Shown piece after piece: positions 8,235 to 16,722 of a stretch of 64,000 nt of DNA. The first letter of the stretch is position 1. The number at the start of each line of letters is the position of its first letter. The stretch covers positions 1 to 64,000 of the forward strand of contig UBYX01000030.1 in NCBI GenBank assembly GCA_900469955.1, in the 5' to 3' direction. The position numbers were made by a program, and so were the translations under genes. The stretch is from Hyphomicrobiales bacterium (lineage in GTDB: Bacteria; Pseudomonadota; Alphaproteobacteria; Rhizobiales; Rhizobiaceae). The notes beneath the pieces are model-generated. The model saw only the letters and a list, made by a program, of their open reading frames with translations, was not told where the DNA came from and searched no databases.

Positions 8235-8597
8235 ATGGCTACCAGAAAAGAAGCACTCACCAAGCGTGCGAGCCGTGTTCGCCGCCAGATCAAGAAGGTC
8301 GCAAACGGCCGTCCGCGTCTGTCGGTTCACCGCTCGTCCAAGAACATCTATGTCCAGGTTATCGACGACGTGGCCGGCCGCACGCTTGCAGCCGCCTCTA
8401 CGCTCGATGCCGGTCTGCGCACGTCGCTGAAGACCGGCGCTGACGTTGCGGCTGCTGCCGCCGTCGGCAAGCTGGTGGCCGAACGCGCCGCCAAGGCTGG
8501 CGTGAAGGAAGTCGTGTTCGACCGCGGCGCCTTCATCTATCACGGCCGCATCAAGGCGCTTGCCGAAGCTGCCCGCGAAGGCGGCCTGAGCTTCTAG
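8235..8597 (+). CDS. rplR: 50S ribosomal protein L18
   Basis: The 120-residue uL18 protein brings 5S rRNA to the large subunit. The N-terminal basic region (RKEALTKRASRVRRQIKK) and the C-terminal FDRGAFIYHGRIKALAEAAREGGL are typical. A strong hairpin begins 4 bases after its stop codon, and rpsE follows only after 151 bases. Confidence 0.98.
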   Translation: MATRKEALTKRASRVRRQIKKVANGRPRLSVHRSSKNIYVQVIDDVAGRTLAAASTLDAGLRTSLKTGADVAAAAAVGKLVAERAAKAGVKEVVFDRGAFIYHGRIKALAEAAREGGLSF

Positions 8598-8601
8598 GAA
8601 T

Positions 8602-8639
8602 TTTCGCCCGCATCCCTGAACAAGGGGAGGCGGGCGAAA
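8602..8639 (+). terminator. strong hairpin between rplR and rpsE
   Basis: TTTCGCCCGC pairs perfectly with GCGGGCGAAA, with an inner TCCCT/AGGGGA stem. No T-run follows on the plus strand, so it may act as a pause, processing or mRNA-stabilising element inside the spc operon rather than a full terminator. Confidence 0.5.
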
Positions 8640-8748
8640 CGCGGTTCGCCGCACCCATCAGTCGTTCCATCCTAGTCCTTCATGGGCAGGGGATGGTTGG
8701 CTCCCGGAAATTGCCCGTTGCACCCGGAAAAGAAAAAGGAAAAGGACA

Positions 8749-9318
8749 ATGGCACAAGAAAGAAGAGGCCAGCGCGAAGATCGCCAGAGCCGCGAAGAGC
8801 GCGATAGCGAATTCGTCGACAAGCTGGTCGCGATCAACCGCGTCGCCAAGGTCGTCAAGGGCGGCCGTCGTTTTGGTTTTGCAGCTCTCGTCGTCGTTGG
8901 CGACCAGAAGGGCCGCGTTGGCTTCGGCCATGGCAAGGCACGTGAAGTGCCGGAAGCCATCCGCAAGGCAACTGAAGCTGCCAAGCGCGAGCTGATCTTC
9001 GTACCGCTGCGCGATGGCCGTACGCTGCATCACGACGTCAACGGCCGTCACGGCGCCGGCAAGGTTCTGCTGCGCTCCGCCAAGGCCGGTACCGGCATCA
9101 TCGCCGGTGGCCCGATGCGTGCTGTATTCGAAACCCTCGGCATGCATGACGTCGTCGCCAAGTCGACCGGTTCGTCGAACCCCTACAACATGGTTCGCGC
9201 GACGTTCGACGCCCTGAAGCATCAGGTGCATCCGAAGGACATCGCGGCTCAGCGCGGCATCAAGTATGCGACGCTGCAGGCCCGCCGTGCCGCTTCCGGC
9301 AATGCTTCGGAAGAATAA
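8749..9318 (+). CDS. rpsE: 30S ribosomal protein S5
   Basis: The 189-residue uS5 protein affects translational accuracy at the 30S neck and back. It carries the double-stranded RNA-binding fold around residues 22-86 (VDKLVAINRVAKVVKGGRRF) and the conserved GTGIIAGGPMRAVFE segment. The ATG follows an AAAAGGAC site. rpmD starts 14 bases downstream. Confidence 0.98.
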   Translation: MAQERRGQREDRQSREERDSEFVDKLVAINRVAKVVKGGRRFGFAALVVVGDQKGRVGFGHGKAREVPEAIRKATEAAKRELIFVPLRDGRTLHHDVNGRHGAGKVLLRSAKAGTGIIAGGPMRAVFETLGMHDVVAKSTGSSNPYNMVRATFDALKHQVHPKDIAAQRGIKYATLQARRAASGNASEE

Positions 9319-9332
9319 GAGGAGTCTGATCC

Positions 9333-9542
9333 ATGGCTAAGGCTACGAAGAAGACTGAAGCAAAGACGGTTACCATCGAGCAGATCGGTAGCCCCATCCG
9401 CCGCCCGGAAGTACAGCGCAAGACGCTGATCGGCCTGGGTCTCAACAAGATGCACCGGACCCGTACGCTGGAAGATACTCCTTCCGTTCGTGGCATGATC
9501 CGGGCTGTCCAGCATCTCGTTCGCGTCGTCGACGAGAAGTGA
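9333..9542 (+). CDS. rpmD: 50S ribosomal protein L30
   Basis: The 69-residue uL30 protein is small and full length for the family. The pattern EQIGSPIRRPEVQRKTLIGLGLNKM is diagnostic. A GAGGAG site precedes the ATG. It lies between rpsE and rplO in the standard spc order. Confidence 0.97.
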   Translation: MAKATKKTEAKTVTIEQIGSPIRRPEVQRKTLIGLGLNKMHRTRTLEDTPSVRGMIRAVQHLVRVVDEK

Positions 9543-9558
9543 GACGGAGGAATTGACC

Positions 9559-10038
9559 ATGAAACTGAATGAGATCAAGGACAACGAAGGCGCCACCAAG
9601 GATCGTATCCGCGTTGGTCGCGGTATCGGTTCCGGCAAGGGCAAGACCGGTGGTCGCGGCGTGAAGGGTCAGAAGGCCCGTTCCGGCGTTGCGATCAACG
9701 GCTTCGAGGGCGGCCAGATGCCGATCTATCGTCGCCTGCCGAAGCGCGGCTTCAACAACATCTTCGCATCTGACTACGTTGTCGTTTCGCTCGGCCGTAT
9801 CCAGACCGCGATCGATGCCGAGAAGCTCGACCCGAAGGCTACGATCGACGCTGCTGCCCTCAAGGCAGCCGGTGTCATCCGTCGCCCGAAGGACGGCGTT
9901 CGCGTCCTCGCCGACGGCGAGCTGAAGGCCAAGGTATCTATCGAAGTTGCCGGCGCTTCCAAGGCTGCCGTCGAAAAGATCGAGAAGGCCGGCGGTTCGA
10001 TCAAGCTTCTCGCTGTAGCGGAAGCTCCGGCGGAATAA
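9559..10038 (+). CDS. rplO: 50S ribosomal protein L15
   Basis: The 159-residue uL15 protein begins MKLNEIKDNEGATKDR. I used the ATG 10 bases after GGAGG; a TTG two codons earlier is unlikely to be used. The glycine-rich N-terminal half (VGRGIGSGKGKTGGRGVKGQ) interacts with 23S rRNA. A long symmetric hairpin follows its stop codon, separating it from secY. Confidence 0.97.
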   Translation: MKLNEIKDNEGATKDRIRVGRGIGSGKGKTGGRGVKGQKARSGVAINGFEGGQMPIYRRLPKRGFNNIFASDYVVVSLGRIQTAIDAEKLDPKATIDAAALKAAGVIRRPKDGVRVLADGELKAKVSIEVAGASKAAVEKIEKAGGSIKLLAVAEAPAE

Positions 10039-10046
10039 ATCGTTTG

Positions 10047-10083
10047 AAAATCGCCCGGTTTGAGCTTCACACCGGGCGATTTT
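10047..10083 (+). terminator. intrinsic terminator after rplO
   Basis: Arms of 13 bp (AAAATCGCCCGGT / ACCGGGCGATTTT) with an 11-base loop end in a T-tract, so the hairpin can work on both strands. It suggests that the spc transcript ends here, at least partly, and that secY has its own promoter in the following 190 bases. Confidence 0.8.
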
Positions 10084-10275
10084 ATCTCCATATGTGAGCC
10101 TCACGATCCCGAAGCGATCCTGTTGGTCGCCTGACCGGGATCATACGGAAAACAGGGTGAGGCATCCGATTGCGCTCGCAATCTCCGCGCCCGTTTTTTG
10201 AACCAGAATTTTTAGACTGCTTTCCGGGTCCGGCACTTCCCCCGCCGCCGGAGATTTGGTCGGGCGGAGAATTGC

Positions 10276-11616
10276 ATGGCTTCTGCAGCGGAACAACTTG
10301 CCTCCAATCTGAATTTTTCGACCTTTGCCAAGGCGGAGGACCTCAAGAAGCGGCTGTGGTTTACCCTTGCAGCATTGCTCGTTTATCGCCTCGGCACGCA
10401 TATCCCGCTTCCGGGCCTGAACCCGGAAGCCTATGCTCAGGCCTTCCGCGGCCAGGCGGGCGGTATTCTCGGTCTCTTCAACATGTTTGCCGGCGGCGCC
10501 GTCGAGCGCATGGCGATCTTCGCGCTGGGCATCATGCCCTATATCTCCGCATCGATCATCGTGCAGCTGATGACCTCGGTCGTACCTTCGCTTGAGAACC
10601 TCAAGAAGGAAGGCGAAGCCGGCCGCAAGATCATCAACCAGTACACCCGTTATGGTACCGTGCTGCTCGGCACGCTGCAGGCCTATGGCATTGCGGTAGG
10701 CCTCGAAAGCGGGCAGGGGATCGTGGCCGATCCGGGCTGGTTCTTCCGCATTTCGACCGTCGTGACGCTGCTTGGCGGGACCATGTTCCTGATGTGGCTC
10801 GGTGAGCAGATCACCTCGCGCGGCATCGGCAACGGCATTTCGCTGATCATCTTCGCAGGTATCGCCGCGGGTCTTCCGACAGCACTGGCCGGTACGCTGG
10901 AACTCGGCCGCACCGGCGCTCTTCCGACTGCACTGATTCTCACCGTTATCGTGGTGGCGATCGGCGTCATCGCGCTGATCGTTTTTGTGGAGCGCGCCCA
11001 GCGCCGTCTTCTGATCCAGTATCCGAAGCGCCAGGTGGGTAACCGCATGTTCCAGGGCGATACGTCGCACCTGCCGCTGAAGCTCAATACCTCGGGCGTG
11101 ATCCCGGCGATCTTCGCTTCGTCGCTGCTGCTTCTGCCGGCGACCGCAGCGGGCTTTGCCGGCAACAGCCAGCTCCCGAACTGGGCGACCATGATCATTT
11201 CGTCGCTCGGCCACGGCCAGCCGTTGTTCATGCTGTTCTACGGCATGCTGATCGCCTTCTTCGCCTTCTTCTATACCGCGATCGTCTTCAATCCGAAGGA
11301 TACGGCGGACAATCTGAAGAAGCATGGCGGCTTCATTCCCGGCATCCGCCCGGGCGAGCGCACCGCCGAATACATCGATTATGTGCTGACCCGTATCACG
11401 GTCGTCGGCGCGATCTATCTCGTCTTCGTCTGCATTCTGCCGGAATTCCTGGTGGCCCGCACGGGCGTGCCATTAGCCCTTGGTGGGACTTCGCTTTTGA
11501 TCGTTGTCAGTGTAACCCTCGATACGGTTGCACAGATTCAGGGACATCTCATTGCGCAGCAGTATGAGGGTCTGATCAAGAAGTCGAAACTGCGCGGAGG
11601 AAAGAGGGGACGATGA
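10276..11616 (+). CDS. secY: Sec translocon subunit SecY
   Basis: The 446-residue protein is the channel subunit of the inner-membrane SecYEG translocon, through which unfolded proteins pass or insert. About ten hydrophobic segments are visible. The plug and first loops (PGLNPEAYAQAF, GGILGLFNMFAGGA) and the cytoplasmic loop with GIGNGISLIIFAGI fit the family. The 237-base gap from rplO contains a terminator, so secY may start a transcript. It overlaps adk by four bases (ATGA). Confidence 0.98.
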   Translation: MASAAEQLASNLNFSTFAKAEDLKKRLWFTLAALLVYRLGTHIPLPGLNPEAYAQAFRGQAGGILGLFNMFAGGAVERMAIFALGIMPYISASIIVQLMTSVVPSLENLKKEGEAGRKIINQYTRYGTVLLGTLQAYGIAVGLESGQGIVADPGWFFRISTVVTLLGGTMFLMWLGEQITSRGIGNGISLIIFAGIAAGLPTALAGTLELGRTGALPTALILTVIVVAIGVIALIVFVERAQRRLLIQYPKRQVGNRMFQGDTSHLPLKLNTSGVIPAIFASSLLLLPATAAGFAGNSQLPNWATMIISSLGHGQPLFMLFYGMLIAFFAFFYTAIVFNPKDTADNLKKHGGFIPGIRPGERTAEYIDYVLTRITVVGAIYLVFVCILPEFLVARTGVPLALGGTSLLIVVSVTLDTVAQIQGHLIAQQYEGLIKKSKLRGGKRGR

Positions 11617-12263
11617 GATTGATTCTTTTAGGGCCGCCGGGCGCGGGTAAGGGAACCCAGGCTCAGCGGATCGTGGAGAAGCACGGCATTCCGCAGCTCT
11701 CCACGGGGGACATGCTTCGTGCCGCGGTGGCCGCCGAGACGGAAGTCGGCAAGCGCGCCAAGGCGGTCATGGATGCAGGCAATCTTGTCTCAGACGACAT
11801 CGTCAATGCGATCGTCTCCGAGCGAATCGACCAGGCGGATGCAGCCAATGGCTTCATCCTAGACGGTTTTCCCCGCACCCTGGTGCAGGCGGACGCGACC
11901 GAGGAAATGTTGCGGTCCAAGGGCCTCGATCTTTCGGTCGTCATCGAACTGCGTGTCGACGACAAGGAGCTCGTTCGCCGCGTGTCAGGCCGTTATTCCT
12001 GCGCCCAGTGCGGTACGGTCTATCACGACACGGACAAGAAGCCAGCGAGCGAGGGCGTCTGCGACAAGTGCGGCTCGACGCATTTCAAGCGCCGGCCGGA
12101 CGACAACGCGGAGACGATGACCAAGCGCCTAGAGGTCTACTACAAGGAAACCTCGCCGCTGATCGGCTACTACCACGCCAAGGGCAAGCTCAAGGTCGTG
12201 GATGGCATGGCGGAGATCGACAAGGTCACGGCTGACATCGACGGTATCCTGGCGGCTCTCTAA
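11613..12263 (+). CDS. adk: adenylate kinase, zinc-type LID
   Basis: The 216-residue enzyme interconverts ATP plus AMP and two ADP. The P-loop GPPGAGKGTQ is at residues 7-16, the AMP-binding region includes LSTGDMLRAAV, and LDGFPRT is present. The LID domain (about residues 127-160) contains four cysteines in two CxxC pairs, CAQC and CDKC, so it probably binds zinc, as known for some alphaproteobacterial and Gram-positive enzymes. Translationally coupled to secY; the secY-adk pairing is common. Confidence 0.97.
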   Translation: MRLILLGPPGAGKGTQAQRIVEKHGIPQLSTGDMLRAAVAAETEVGKRAKAVMDAGNLVSDDIVNAIVSERIDQADAANGFILDGFPRTLVQADATEEMLRSKGLDLSVVIELRVDDKELVRRVSGRYSCAQCGTVYHDTDKKPASEGVCDKCGSTHFKRRPDDNAETMTKRLEVYYKETSPLIGYYHAKGKLKVVDGMAEIDKVTADIDGILAAL

Positions 12264-12309
12264 GCATGTCTCCCAAAAGTGGAGACCGGTTTTGGGATAA
12301 AGACATGCT
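12263..12309. repeat. intergenic palindromic repeat after adk
   Basis: Outer arms AGCATGTC / GACATGCT and inner arms CCCAAAA / TTTTGGG form a nested palindrome that begins at the last base of the adk stop codon. Short palindromes of this GCATGTC type are scattered between genes in rhizobial genomes. It may serve as an mRNA 3' structure. The remaining 250 bases to rpsM show no gene. Confidence 0.6.
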
Positions 12310-12560
12310 GCGAAAGCAGCGCCGTCATCGATCTGTTAAAGAATCTTGGGCGGAACGGTTGCATTTCAGCGCTGATTCCGCTAAACACCGCGCCAACTCG
12401 CGACAGCATTGAGCGATCGGCGCGGATTTCCCGCAAGGACATCCGGGACCGGTCGTTTTGACCTGTTCCGTATGGCGTTTGAACTGGCGGCCGCCAAGTG
12501 GCTGCTCTCATAGAAGAAGTACCACTTGCCGGATGGCAACTGGAACCAAGGAGAATAGGC

Positions 12561-12929
12561 GTGGCACGTATCGCTGGCGTCAACATCCCGACTGCGAAGC
12601 GCGTCGTTATCGCGCTGACCTACATTCACGGGATCGGCACGAAATTTGCGCAGGAAATCGTCGAAAAGGTCGGTATTCCGGCTGAAAAGCGCGTTCATCA
12701 GCTGACGGACTCGGAAGTCCTGCAGATCCGCGAAACCATCGACCGCGACTATCAGGTCGAAGGTGATCTTCGTCGCGAAACCTCGATGAACATCAAGCGC
12801 CTGATGGACCTCGGCTGCTACCGTGGCCTGCGTCATCGCCGTGGCCTTCCGGTTCGCGGTCAGCGCACGCACACCAACGCTCGCACCCGCAAGGGTCCCG
12901 CTAAGGCGATTGCTGGCAAGAAGAAATAA
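12561..12929 (+). CDS. rpsM: 30S ribosomal protein S13
   Basis: The 122-residue uS13 protein contacts the P-site tRNA and bridges to the large subunit. It starts with GTG in the context VARIAGVNIPTAKRV, 9 bases after an AAGGAGA site; frames reaching further upstream do not match the family. The C-terminus carries the signature RGLPVRGQRTHTNARTRKG. It opens the alpha set after a 297-base gap from adk. Confidence 0.97.
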   Translation: MARIAGVNIPTAKRVVIALTYIHGIGTKFAQEIVEKVGIPAEKRVHQLTDSEVLQIRETIDRDYQVEGDLRRETSMNIKRLMDLGCYRGLRHRRGLPVRGQRTHTNARTRKGPAKAIAGKKK

Positions 12930-13048
12930 TTTTGGGTGATCCGTCTTTGCGAGTGGGGCATTGCCGCCGCTTGCTGTGACGTCAATGGATTACTCCAAGG
13001 TGGAGCCGCTGGGATTACGGCGGTGCAGAGATCAACGAAAGGGATAAT

Positions 13049-13438
13049 ATGGCCAAGGAAGCCACCCGCGTTCGCCGCCGCGAGCGCAAGAATATCACGT
13101 CGGGCGTTGCTCACGTCAATTCAACCTTCAACAACACGATGATCACCATCACCGACGCGCAGGGCAATGCTATTGCCTGGTCGTCTGCTGGTGCCAAGGG
13201 CTTCAAGGGTTCGCGCAAGTCGACCCCGTTCGCGGCCCAGATCGCGGCCGAAGACTGCGCCAAGAAGGCTCAGGAGCATGGCATGAAGTCGCTGGAAGTC
13301 GAAGTTTGCGGTCCGGGTTCCGGTCGTGAATCGGCTCTGCGCGCTCTGCAAGCTGCCGGCTTCATGATCACCTCGATCCGCGACGTGACCCCGATCCCGC
13401 ACAACGGCTGCCGTCCGCGCAAGAAGCGCCGCGTCTGA
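13049..13438 (+). CDS. rpsK: 30S ribosomal protein S11
   Basis: The 129-residue uS11 protein forms part of the platform that holds the Shine-Dalgarno helix. Family motifs NITSGVAHVNSTFNNTMITI and VTPIPHNGCRPRKKRRV are present at the two ends. An AAAGGGAT site precedes the ATG. rpsD is not between rpsK and rpoA, as usual in alphaproteobacteria. Confidence 0.98.
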   Translation: MAKEATRVRRRERKNITSGVAHVNSTFNNTMITITDAQGNAIAWSSAGAKGFKGSRKSTPFAAQIAAEDCAKKAQEHGMKSLEVEVCGPGSGRESALRALQAAGFMITSIRDVTPIPHNGCRPRKKRRV

Positions 13439-13492
13439 TCGTCGGAGTGGAAGGGGCTGCCGAAAGGCGGCCTCTCTTGTGAACTCGGGCAT

Positions 13493-13528
13493 AGCCGCCT
13501 GATCCTCCTTCGGAGGTTCGGCGGCTTT
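13493..13528 (+). terminator. hairpin between rpsK and rpoA
   Basis: AGCCGCC pairs with GGCGGCT and, inside, CCTCC pairs with GGAGG around a TTC loop; TTTAC follows. With only a short T-run it is more likely an attenuator or processing site than a complete terminator, since rpoA lies 95 bases downstream on the same strand. Confidence 0.5.
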
Positions 13529-13623
13529 ACCCATGTAGCCGATGAACACAAAAGTTCTATTCGGTGTTCCTCATGCTCGGTTGCCACGATTGGATGGTGG
13601 CAACGAACGGAAGGTATTTAGTC

Positions 13624-14634
13624 ATGATCCAGAAGAACTGGCAGGAACTGATCAAGCCGAACAAGGTGGAATTCACCTCTTCCGGCCGTACCAAGGCGAC
13701 GCTTGTTGCCGAGCCCCTGGAGCGCGGCTTCGGTCTGACGCTCGGCAACGCGCTTCGCCGCGTGCTTCTGTCGTCTCTGCGCGGCGCGGCTGTTACCGCG
13801 GTGCAGATCGACGGCGTATTGCATGAGTTCTCCTCCATCCCGGGCGTCCGGGAGGATGTGACGGACATCGTGCTCAACATCAAGGAAATCGCCATCAAGA
13901 TGGATGGCGACGATGCCAAGCGCATGGTCGTGCGCAAGCAGGGCCCGGGCGCTGTTACCGCCGGCGACATTCAGACGGTCGGCGATATCGAGATCCTGAA
14001 CCCCGACCACGTGATCTGCACGCTCGACGAAGGCGCGGAAATCCGCATGGAGTTCACGGTCAACAACGGCAAGGGTTACGTCCCGGCCGATCGTAACCGT
14101 GCGGAAGATGCTCCGATCGGCCTCATCCCGGTCGACAGCCTCTACTCCCCGGTCAAGAAGGTGTCCTACAAGGTGGAAAACACCCGCGAAGGACAGGTTC
14201 TCGACTATGACAAGCTGAGCATGACGATCGAGACCGACGGCTCGGTCACCGGCGAGGACGCTGTTGCCTTCGCCGCCCGCATCCTCCAGGACCAGCTCGG
14301 CGTTTTCGTCAACTTCGACGAACCGCAGAAGGAAGCCGAAGAGGAATCCGTCACCGAGTTGGCATTCAACCCGGCGCTCCTCAAGAAGGTGGACGAACTG
14401 GAACTGTCTGTCCGTTCGGCCAACTGCCTGAAGAACGACAACATCGTTTATATCGGCGACCTCATTCAGAAGACCGAGGCGGAAATGCTGCGCACTCCGA
14501 ATTTCGGTCGCAAGTCGCTGAACGAGATCAAGGAAGTTCTGGCATCCATGGGTCTCCATCTTGGTATGGAAGTTCCCGCCTGGCCGCCGGAAAACATCGA
14601 AGATCTCGCCAAGCGCTACGAAGACCAGTACTGA
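13624..14634 (+). CDS. rpoA: RNA polymerase alpha subunit
   Basis: The 336-residue length is that of rhizobial RpoA. The N-terminal dimerisation domain (residues about 20-235) includes LERGFGLTLGNALRRVLLSSL; a linker rich in Glu follows, and the C-terminal domain (about 260-336) has SVRSANCLKNDNI and LRTPNFGRKSLNEIKEVL, which contact UP elements and activators. The ATG before IQKNWQELI was preferred over one 20 codons upstream. A short hairpin follows, then rplQ. Confidence 0.98.
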   Translation: MIQKNWQELIKPNKVEFTSSGRTKATLVAEPLERGFGLTLGNALRRVLLSSLRGAAVTAVQIDGVLHEFSSIPGVREDVTDIVLNIKEIAIKMDGDDAKRMVVRKQGPGAVTAGDIQTVGDIEILNPDHVICTLDEGAEIRMEFTVNNGKGYVPADRNRAEDAPIGLIPVDSLYSPVKKVSYKVENTREGQVLDYDKLSMTIETDGSVTGEDAVAFAARILQDQLGVFVNFDEPQKEAEEESVTELAFNPALLKKVDELELSVRSANCLKNDNIVYIGDLIQKTEAEMLRTPNFGRKSLNEIKEVLASMGLHLGMEVPAWPPENIEDLAKRYEDQY

Positions 14635-14641
14635 AAATAGC

Positions 14642-14664
14642 AAAGGCAGGTTTTGACTGCCTTT
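14642..14664 (+). terminator. hairpin after rpoA
   Basis: AAAGGCAG / CTGCCTTT with a 7-base loop starts 8 bases after the rpoA stop codon. It is followed by C residues and not by a T-run, so read-through to rplQ is expected. Confidence 0.4.
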
Positions 14665-14769
14665 CCCCGTCAAACAGCAGGCACCTTGTCCAAAGATCCG
14701 GATGTCTGTATGTGCCAGGAAACGGCAGGCCCTAAGAAGAGTGGGTACCTGCATTAAAGGAGAATAGCC

Positions 14770-15195
14770 ATGCGCCACGGAGTAGCCGGCCGCAAGCTCA
14801 ATCGTACCGCCAGCCACCGCAAGGCGATGTTCGCCAACATGGCGGCTTCGCTCATCACTCACGAGCAGATCGTCACGACCCTTCCGAAGGCGAAGGAAAT
14901 CCGTCCGATCGTTGAAAAGCTCGTCACCCTCGGCAAGCGGGGCGACCTGCACGCTCGTCGTCAGGCGATCTCGCAGATCCAGGACCAGGACGCCGTCAAG
15001 AAGCTGTTCGACGCCATTGCTTCGCGTTACGCAACCCGCAACGGCGGCTACCTGCGTATCATGAAGGCCGGCTTCCGCCAGGGCGACAACGCTGCCATGG
15101 CCGTCATCGAGTTCGTCGAACGCGATGTCGACGCCAAGGGCGCAGCCGACAAGGCTCGCGTTGCTGCTGAAGCAGAAGCTGCAGAAGCCGCGTAA
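14770..15195 (+). CDS. rplQ: 50S ribosomal protein L17
   Basis: The 141-residue bL17 protein lies near the tunnel exit. The N-terminal MRHGVAGRKLNRTASHRKAM is diagnostic, and the C-terminus has an alanine-rich extension (AAEAEAAEAA) common in rhizobia. An AAAGGAGA site precedes the ATG. An intrinsic terminator closes the cluster 22 bases after the stop. Confidence 0.98.
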   Translation: MRHGVAGRKLNRTASHRKAMFANMAASLITHEQIVTTLPKAKEIRPIVEKLVTLGKRGDLHARRQAISQIQDQDAVKKLFDAIASRYATRNGGYLRIMKAGFRQGDNAAMAVIEFVERDVDAKGAADKARVAAEAEAAEAA

Positions 15196-15216
15196 TCCTG
15201 TCCGCGTCGTCGGAAT

Positions 15217-15246
15217 CAAAAAGCCGGGTGAAAGCTCGGCTTTTTT
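15217..15246 (+). terminator. intrinsic terminator at the end of the ribosomal cluster
   Basis: AAAAGCCG pairs with CGGCTTTT around a 10-base centre that can pair a little further, and six T residues follow. It is a textbook Rho-independent terminator for rplQ. Confidence 0.9.
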
Positions 15247-15295
15247 GCGTTCGGGATTACCCGTCCGCAATGATTTCACCAATCCCTTCCGCAGC

Positions 15296-15309
15296 TTGAC
15301 CTGCGTCAA
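15296..15309. promoter_or_regulatory. FNR/FixK-type anaerobox upstream of the DoxX gene
   Basis: TTGACCTGCGTCAA is a perfect TTGAC-N4-GTCAA dyad, the form bound by FnrN/FixK-family activators in rhizobia. Its centre is 67 bases before the ATG of the DoxX-family gene. If the site were centred at -41.5 the transcript would begin near 15344, a sensible distance. Binding is inferred. Confidence 0.65.
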
Positions 15310-15369
15310 GAGCTTGCTTCGCCAAAGCGATAAGGTCTCGGCATTAAGACAAAATCGTGAGGCAAGGAA

Positions 15370-15951
15370 ATGGTTGACCACGTAGTTTTTGATAACGCCA
15401 AAGAAGAGCTCTTCATTCCCGCTTTGGGCCCTTTTTATAAAAAGCTGGCGCAGCCGATGGCTTGGAGCATATTCCGGCTGGCGGTCGGCGGCATGCTGGT
15501 GATCGAGGGATGGCCGAAGATCATCGCGCCGTTCGCGCAGGTCGGTTTCGTCGAAAATATCGGCATGTATCCGGGCTGGTTCTGGTCTCCCTTCCTGGCC
15601 GCGCTGCAATTCTTCGGCGGCCTGTTCATCGCCGCCGGCCTGTTCACACGGCCCGTCGCGCTCGCCAATGGCGTGATGCTGACCATGACGCTCTGGTTCC
15701 ACCTCACGCACCCCTATAACGAAGCCTTCCTGACTCCGGCCGGCATCGAGGCGCTGACGGCGACTGGCCAGCAATTGTTCACGCCGCAGGCATTGATGCG
15801 GCTGAAGGACGGGGGTCATGTTTTCCTGGAACAGGTTCAGGGCAAGGCCGAGCTGGCATCACTGTTCTGGACCGGAGGCGCTTTCCTCTATGCAGCCTTC
15901 GGAGGAGGCTATCTGTCGCTCGACAGGCTGCTGTTCCGCAAGCATTTCTGA
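15370..15951 (+). CDS. DoxX-family membrane protein
   Basis: The 193-residue protein has about four hydrophobic helices (near residues 30-52, 74-97, 98-117 and 162-180), including the FRLAVGGMLVIEGWPKI and FFGGLFIAAGLFTRPVAL segments typical of DoxX. Proteins of this family are linked to thiosulfate:quinone oxidation or to redox stress complexes, but the function of this member is not known. The anaerobox upstream suggests induction at low oxygen. An AGGCAAGGAA site precedes the ATG. Confidence 0.85.
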   Translation: MVDHVVFDNAKEELFIPALGPFYKKLAQPMAWSIFRLAVGGMLVIEGWPKIIAPFAQVGFVENIGMYPGWFWSPFLAALQFFGGLFIAAGLFTRPVALANGVMLTMTLWFHLTHPYNEAFLTPAGIEALTATGQQLFTPQALMRLKDGGHVFLEQVQGKAELASLFWTGGAFLYAAFGGGYLSLDRLLFRKHF

Positions 15952-16054
15952 GTGGCCCCGAAAGGCTGCTGACAGGAAACGAGCCGGATCGATGTATCTG
16001 GCTCTCCGCGTGGGGGCGTGCATACGGACCGCGGCGCGCAATCCGTTCTCCGCG

Positions 16055-16720
16055 TCACCCGTTCTGGCTGGCCCTCCGGGAAGCTGAGGGCCTTGCCGGT
16101 TTGCTACTGCCCCTTTTCCAGTTCAGGACCGGTCGCCTGACGGCCCGATAGGCAAGTAGGAGGCAGATCAGCGCGATATGAATGAACGGCACCAGCGTCA
16201 CCGATTTGACAGCCAGCACGTAGTGGAATGCCCCACCGGCGGCGATCAGGTAGATGAGCTTGTGCAGTTTGTTCCACCCCTGCTGCAGCTTGCGGATCGA
16301 CCAGTTGTTGGAGGTGATCGCGAGCGGGATAAGCAAAAGGAGGCAGGCAAAGCCGATGGTGATGTAGGGCCGCTTTGCGATGTCGCCGCCCACCGCGCCA
16401 AGGTCGAGCCTGAGGTCAAGCAGCGCATAGACCGAGAAATGCATCAGCACGTAATAGAAGGCGAGAAGCCCGAGCGCCCGCCGGTAGCGAATCCAGTTTA
16501 TCCCCGCGAGATCGCGGAGCGGCGTGATGGCCAGCGTCGCAATGATCAAGCGCAGCGCCCAGATGCCAAGGAGATGTTCGAATTCCTTGACCGGATTGAA
16601 GCCCAGGCCGCCGGTAGCTGCCAGGTAGAAATACCAGGCGGCGGGACAGAGACCGATCACATAGAGCGCCCAGATGCTGGCAGAGTGATATCGGCGGGGC
16701 AGGGTCGGGAGGGACACCAT
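16055..16720 (-). CDS. msrQ: MsrQ, heme-binding membrane subunit of the MsrPQ system
   Basis: The 221-residue integral membrane protein passes electrons from the quinone pool to MsrP for repair of oxidised methionine in periplasmic proteins. Five to six transmembrane helices are visible, with histidines in FYYVLMHFSVY, NKLHKLIYL and AFHYVLAV as likely heme ligands in a ferric reductase-like core. The last 20 residues are basic and poorly conserved. It starts two bases after the msrP stop codon, so the genes form an operon. Confidence 0.93.
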   Translation of the reverse strand: MVSLPTLPRRYHSASIWALYVIGLCPAAWYFYLAATGGLGFNPVKEFEHLLGIWALRLIIATLAITPLRDLAGINWIRYRRALGLLAFYYVLMHFSVYALLDLRLDLGAVGGDIAKRPYITIGFACLLLLIPLAITSNNWSIRKLQQGWNKLHKLIYLIAAGGAFHYVLAVKSVTLVPFIHIALICLLLAYRAVRRPVLNWKRGSSKPARPSASRRASQNG

Positions 16721-16722
16721 TC

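Noticed and set aside
13618..15819. 733-codon minus-strand frame opposite rpoA and rplQ
   Set aside because: Pure antisense shadow of rpoA, rplQ and the DoxX gene; no domain can be seen.
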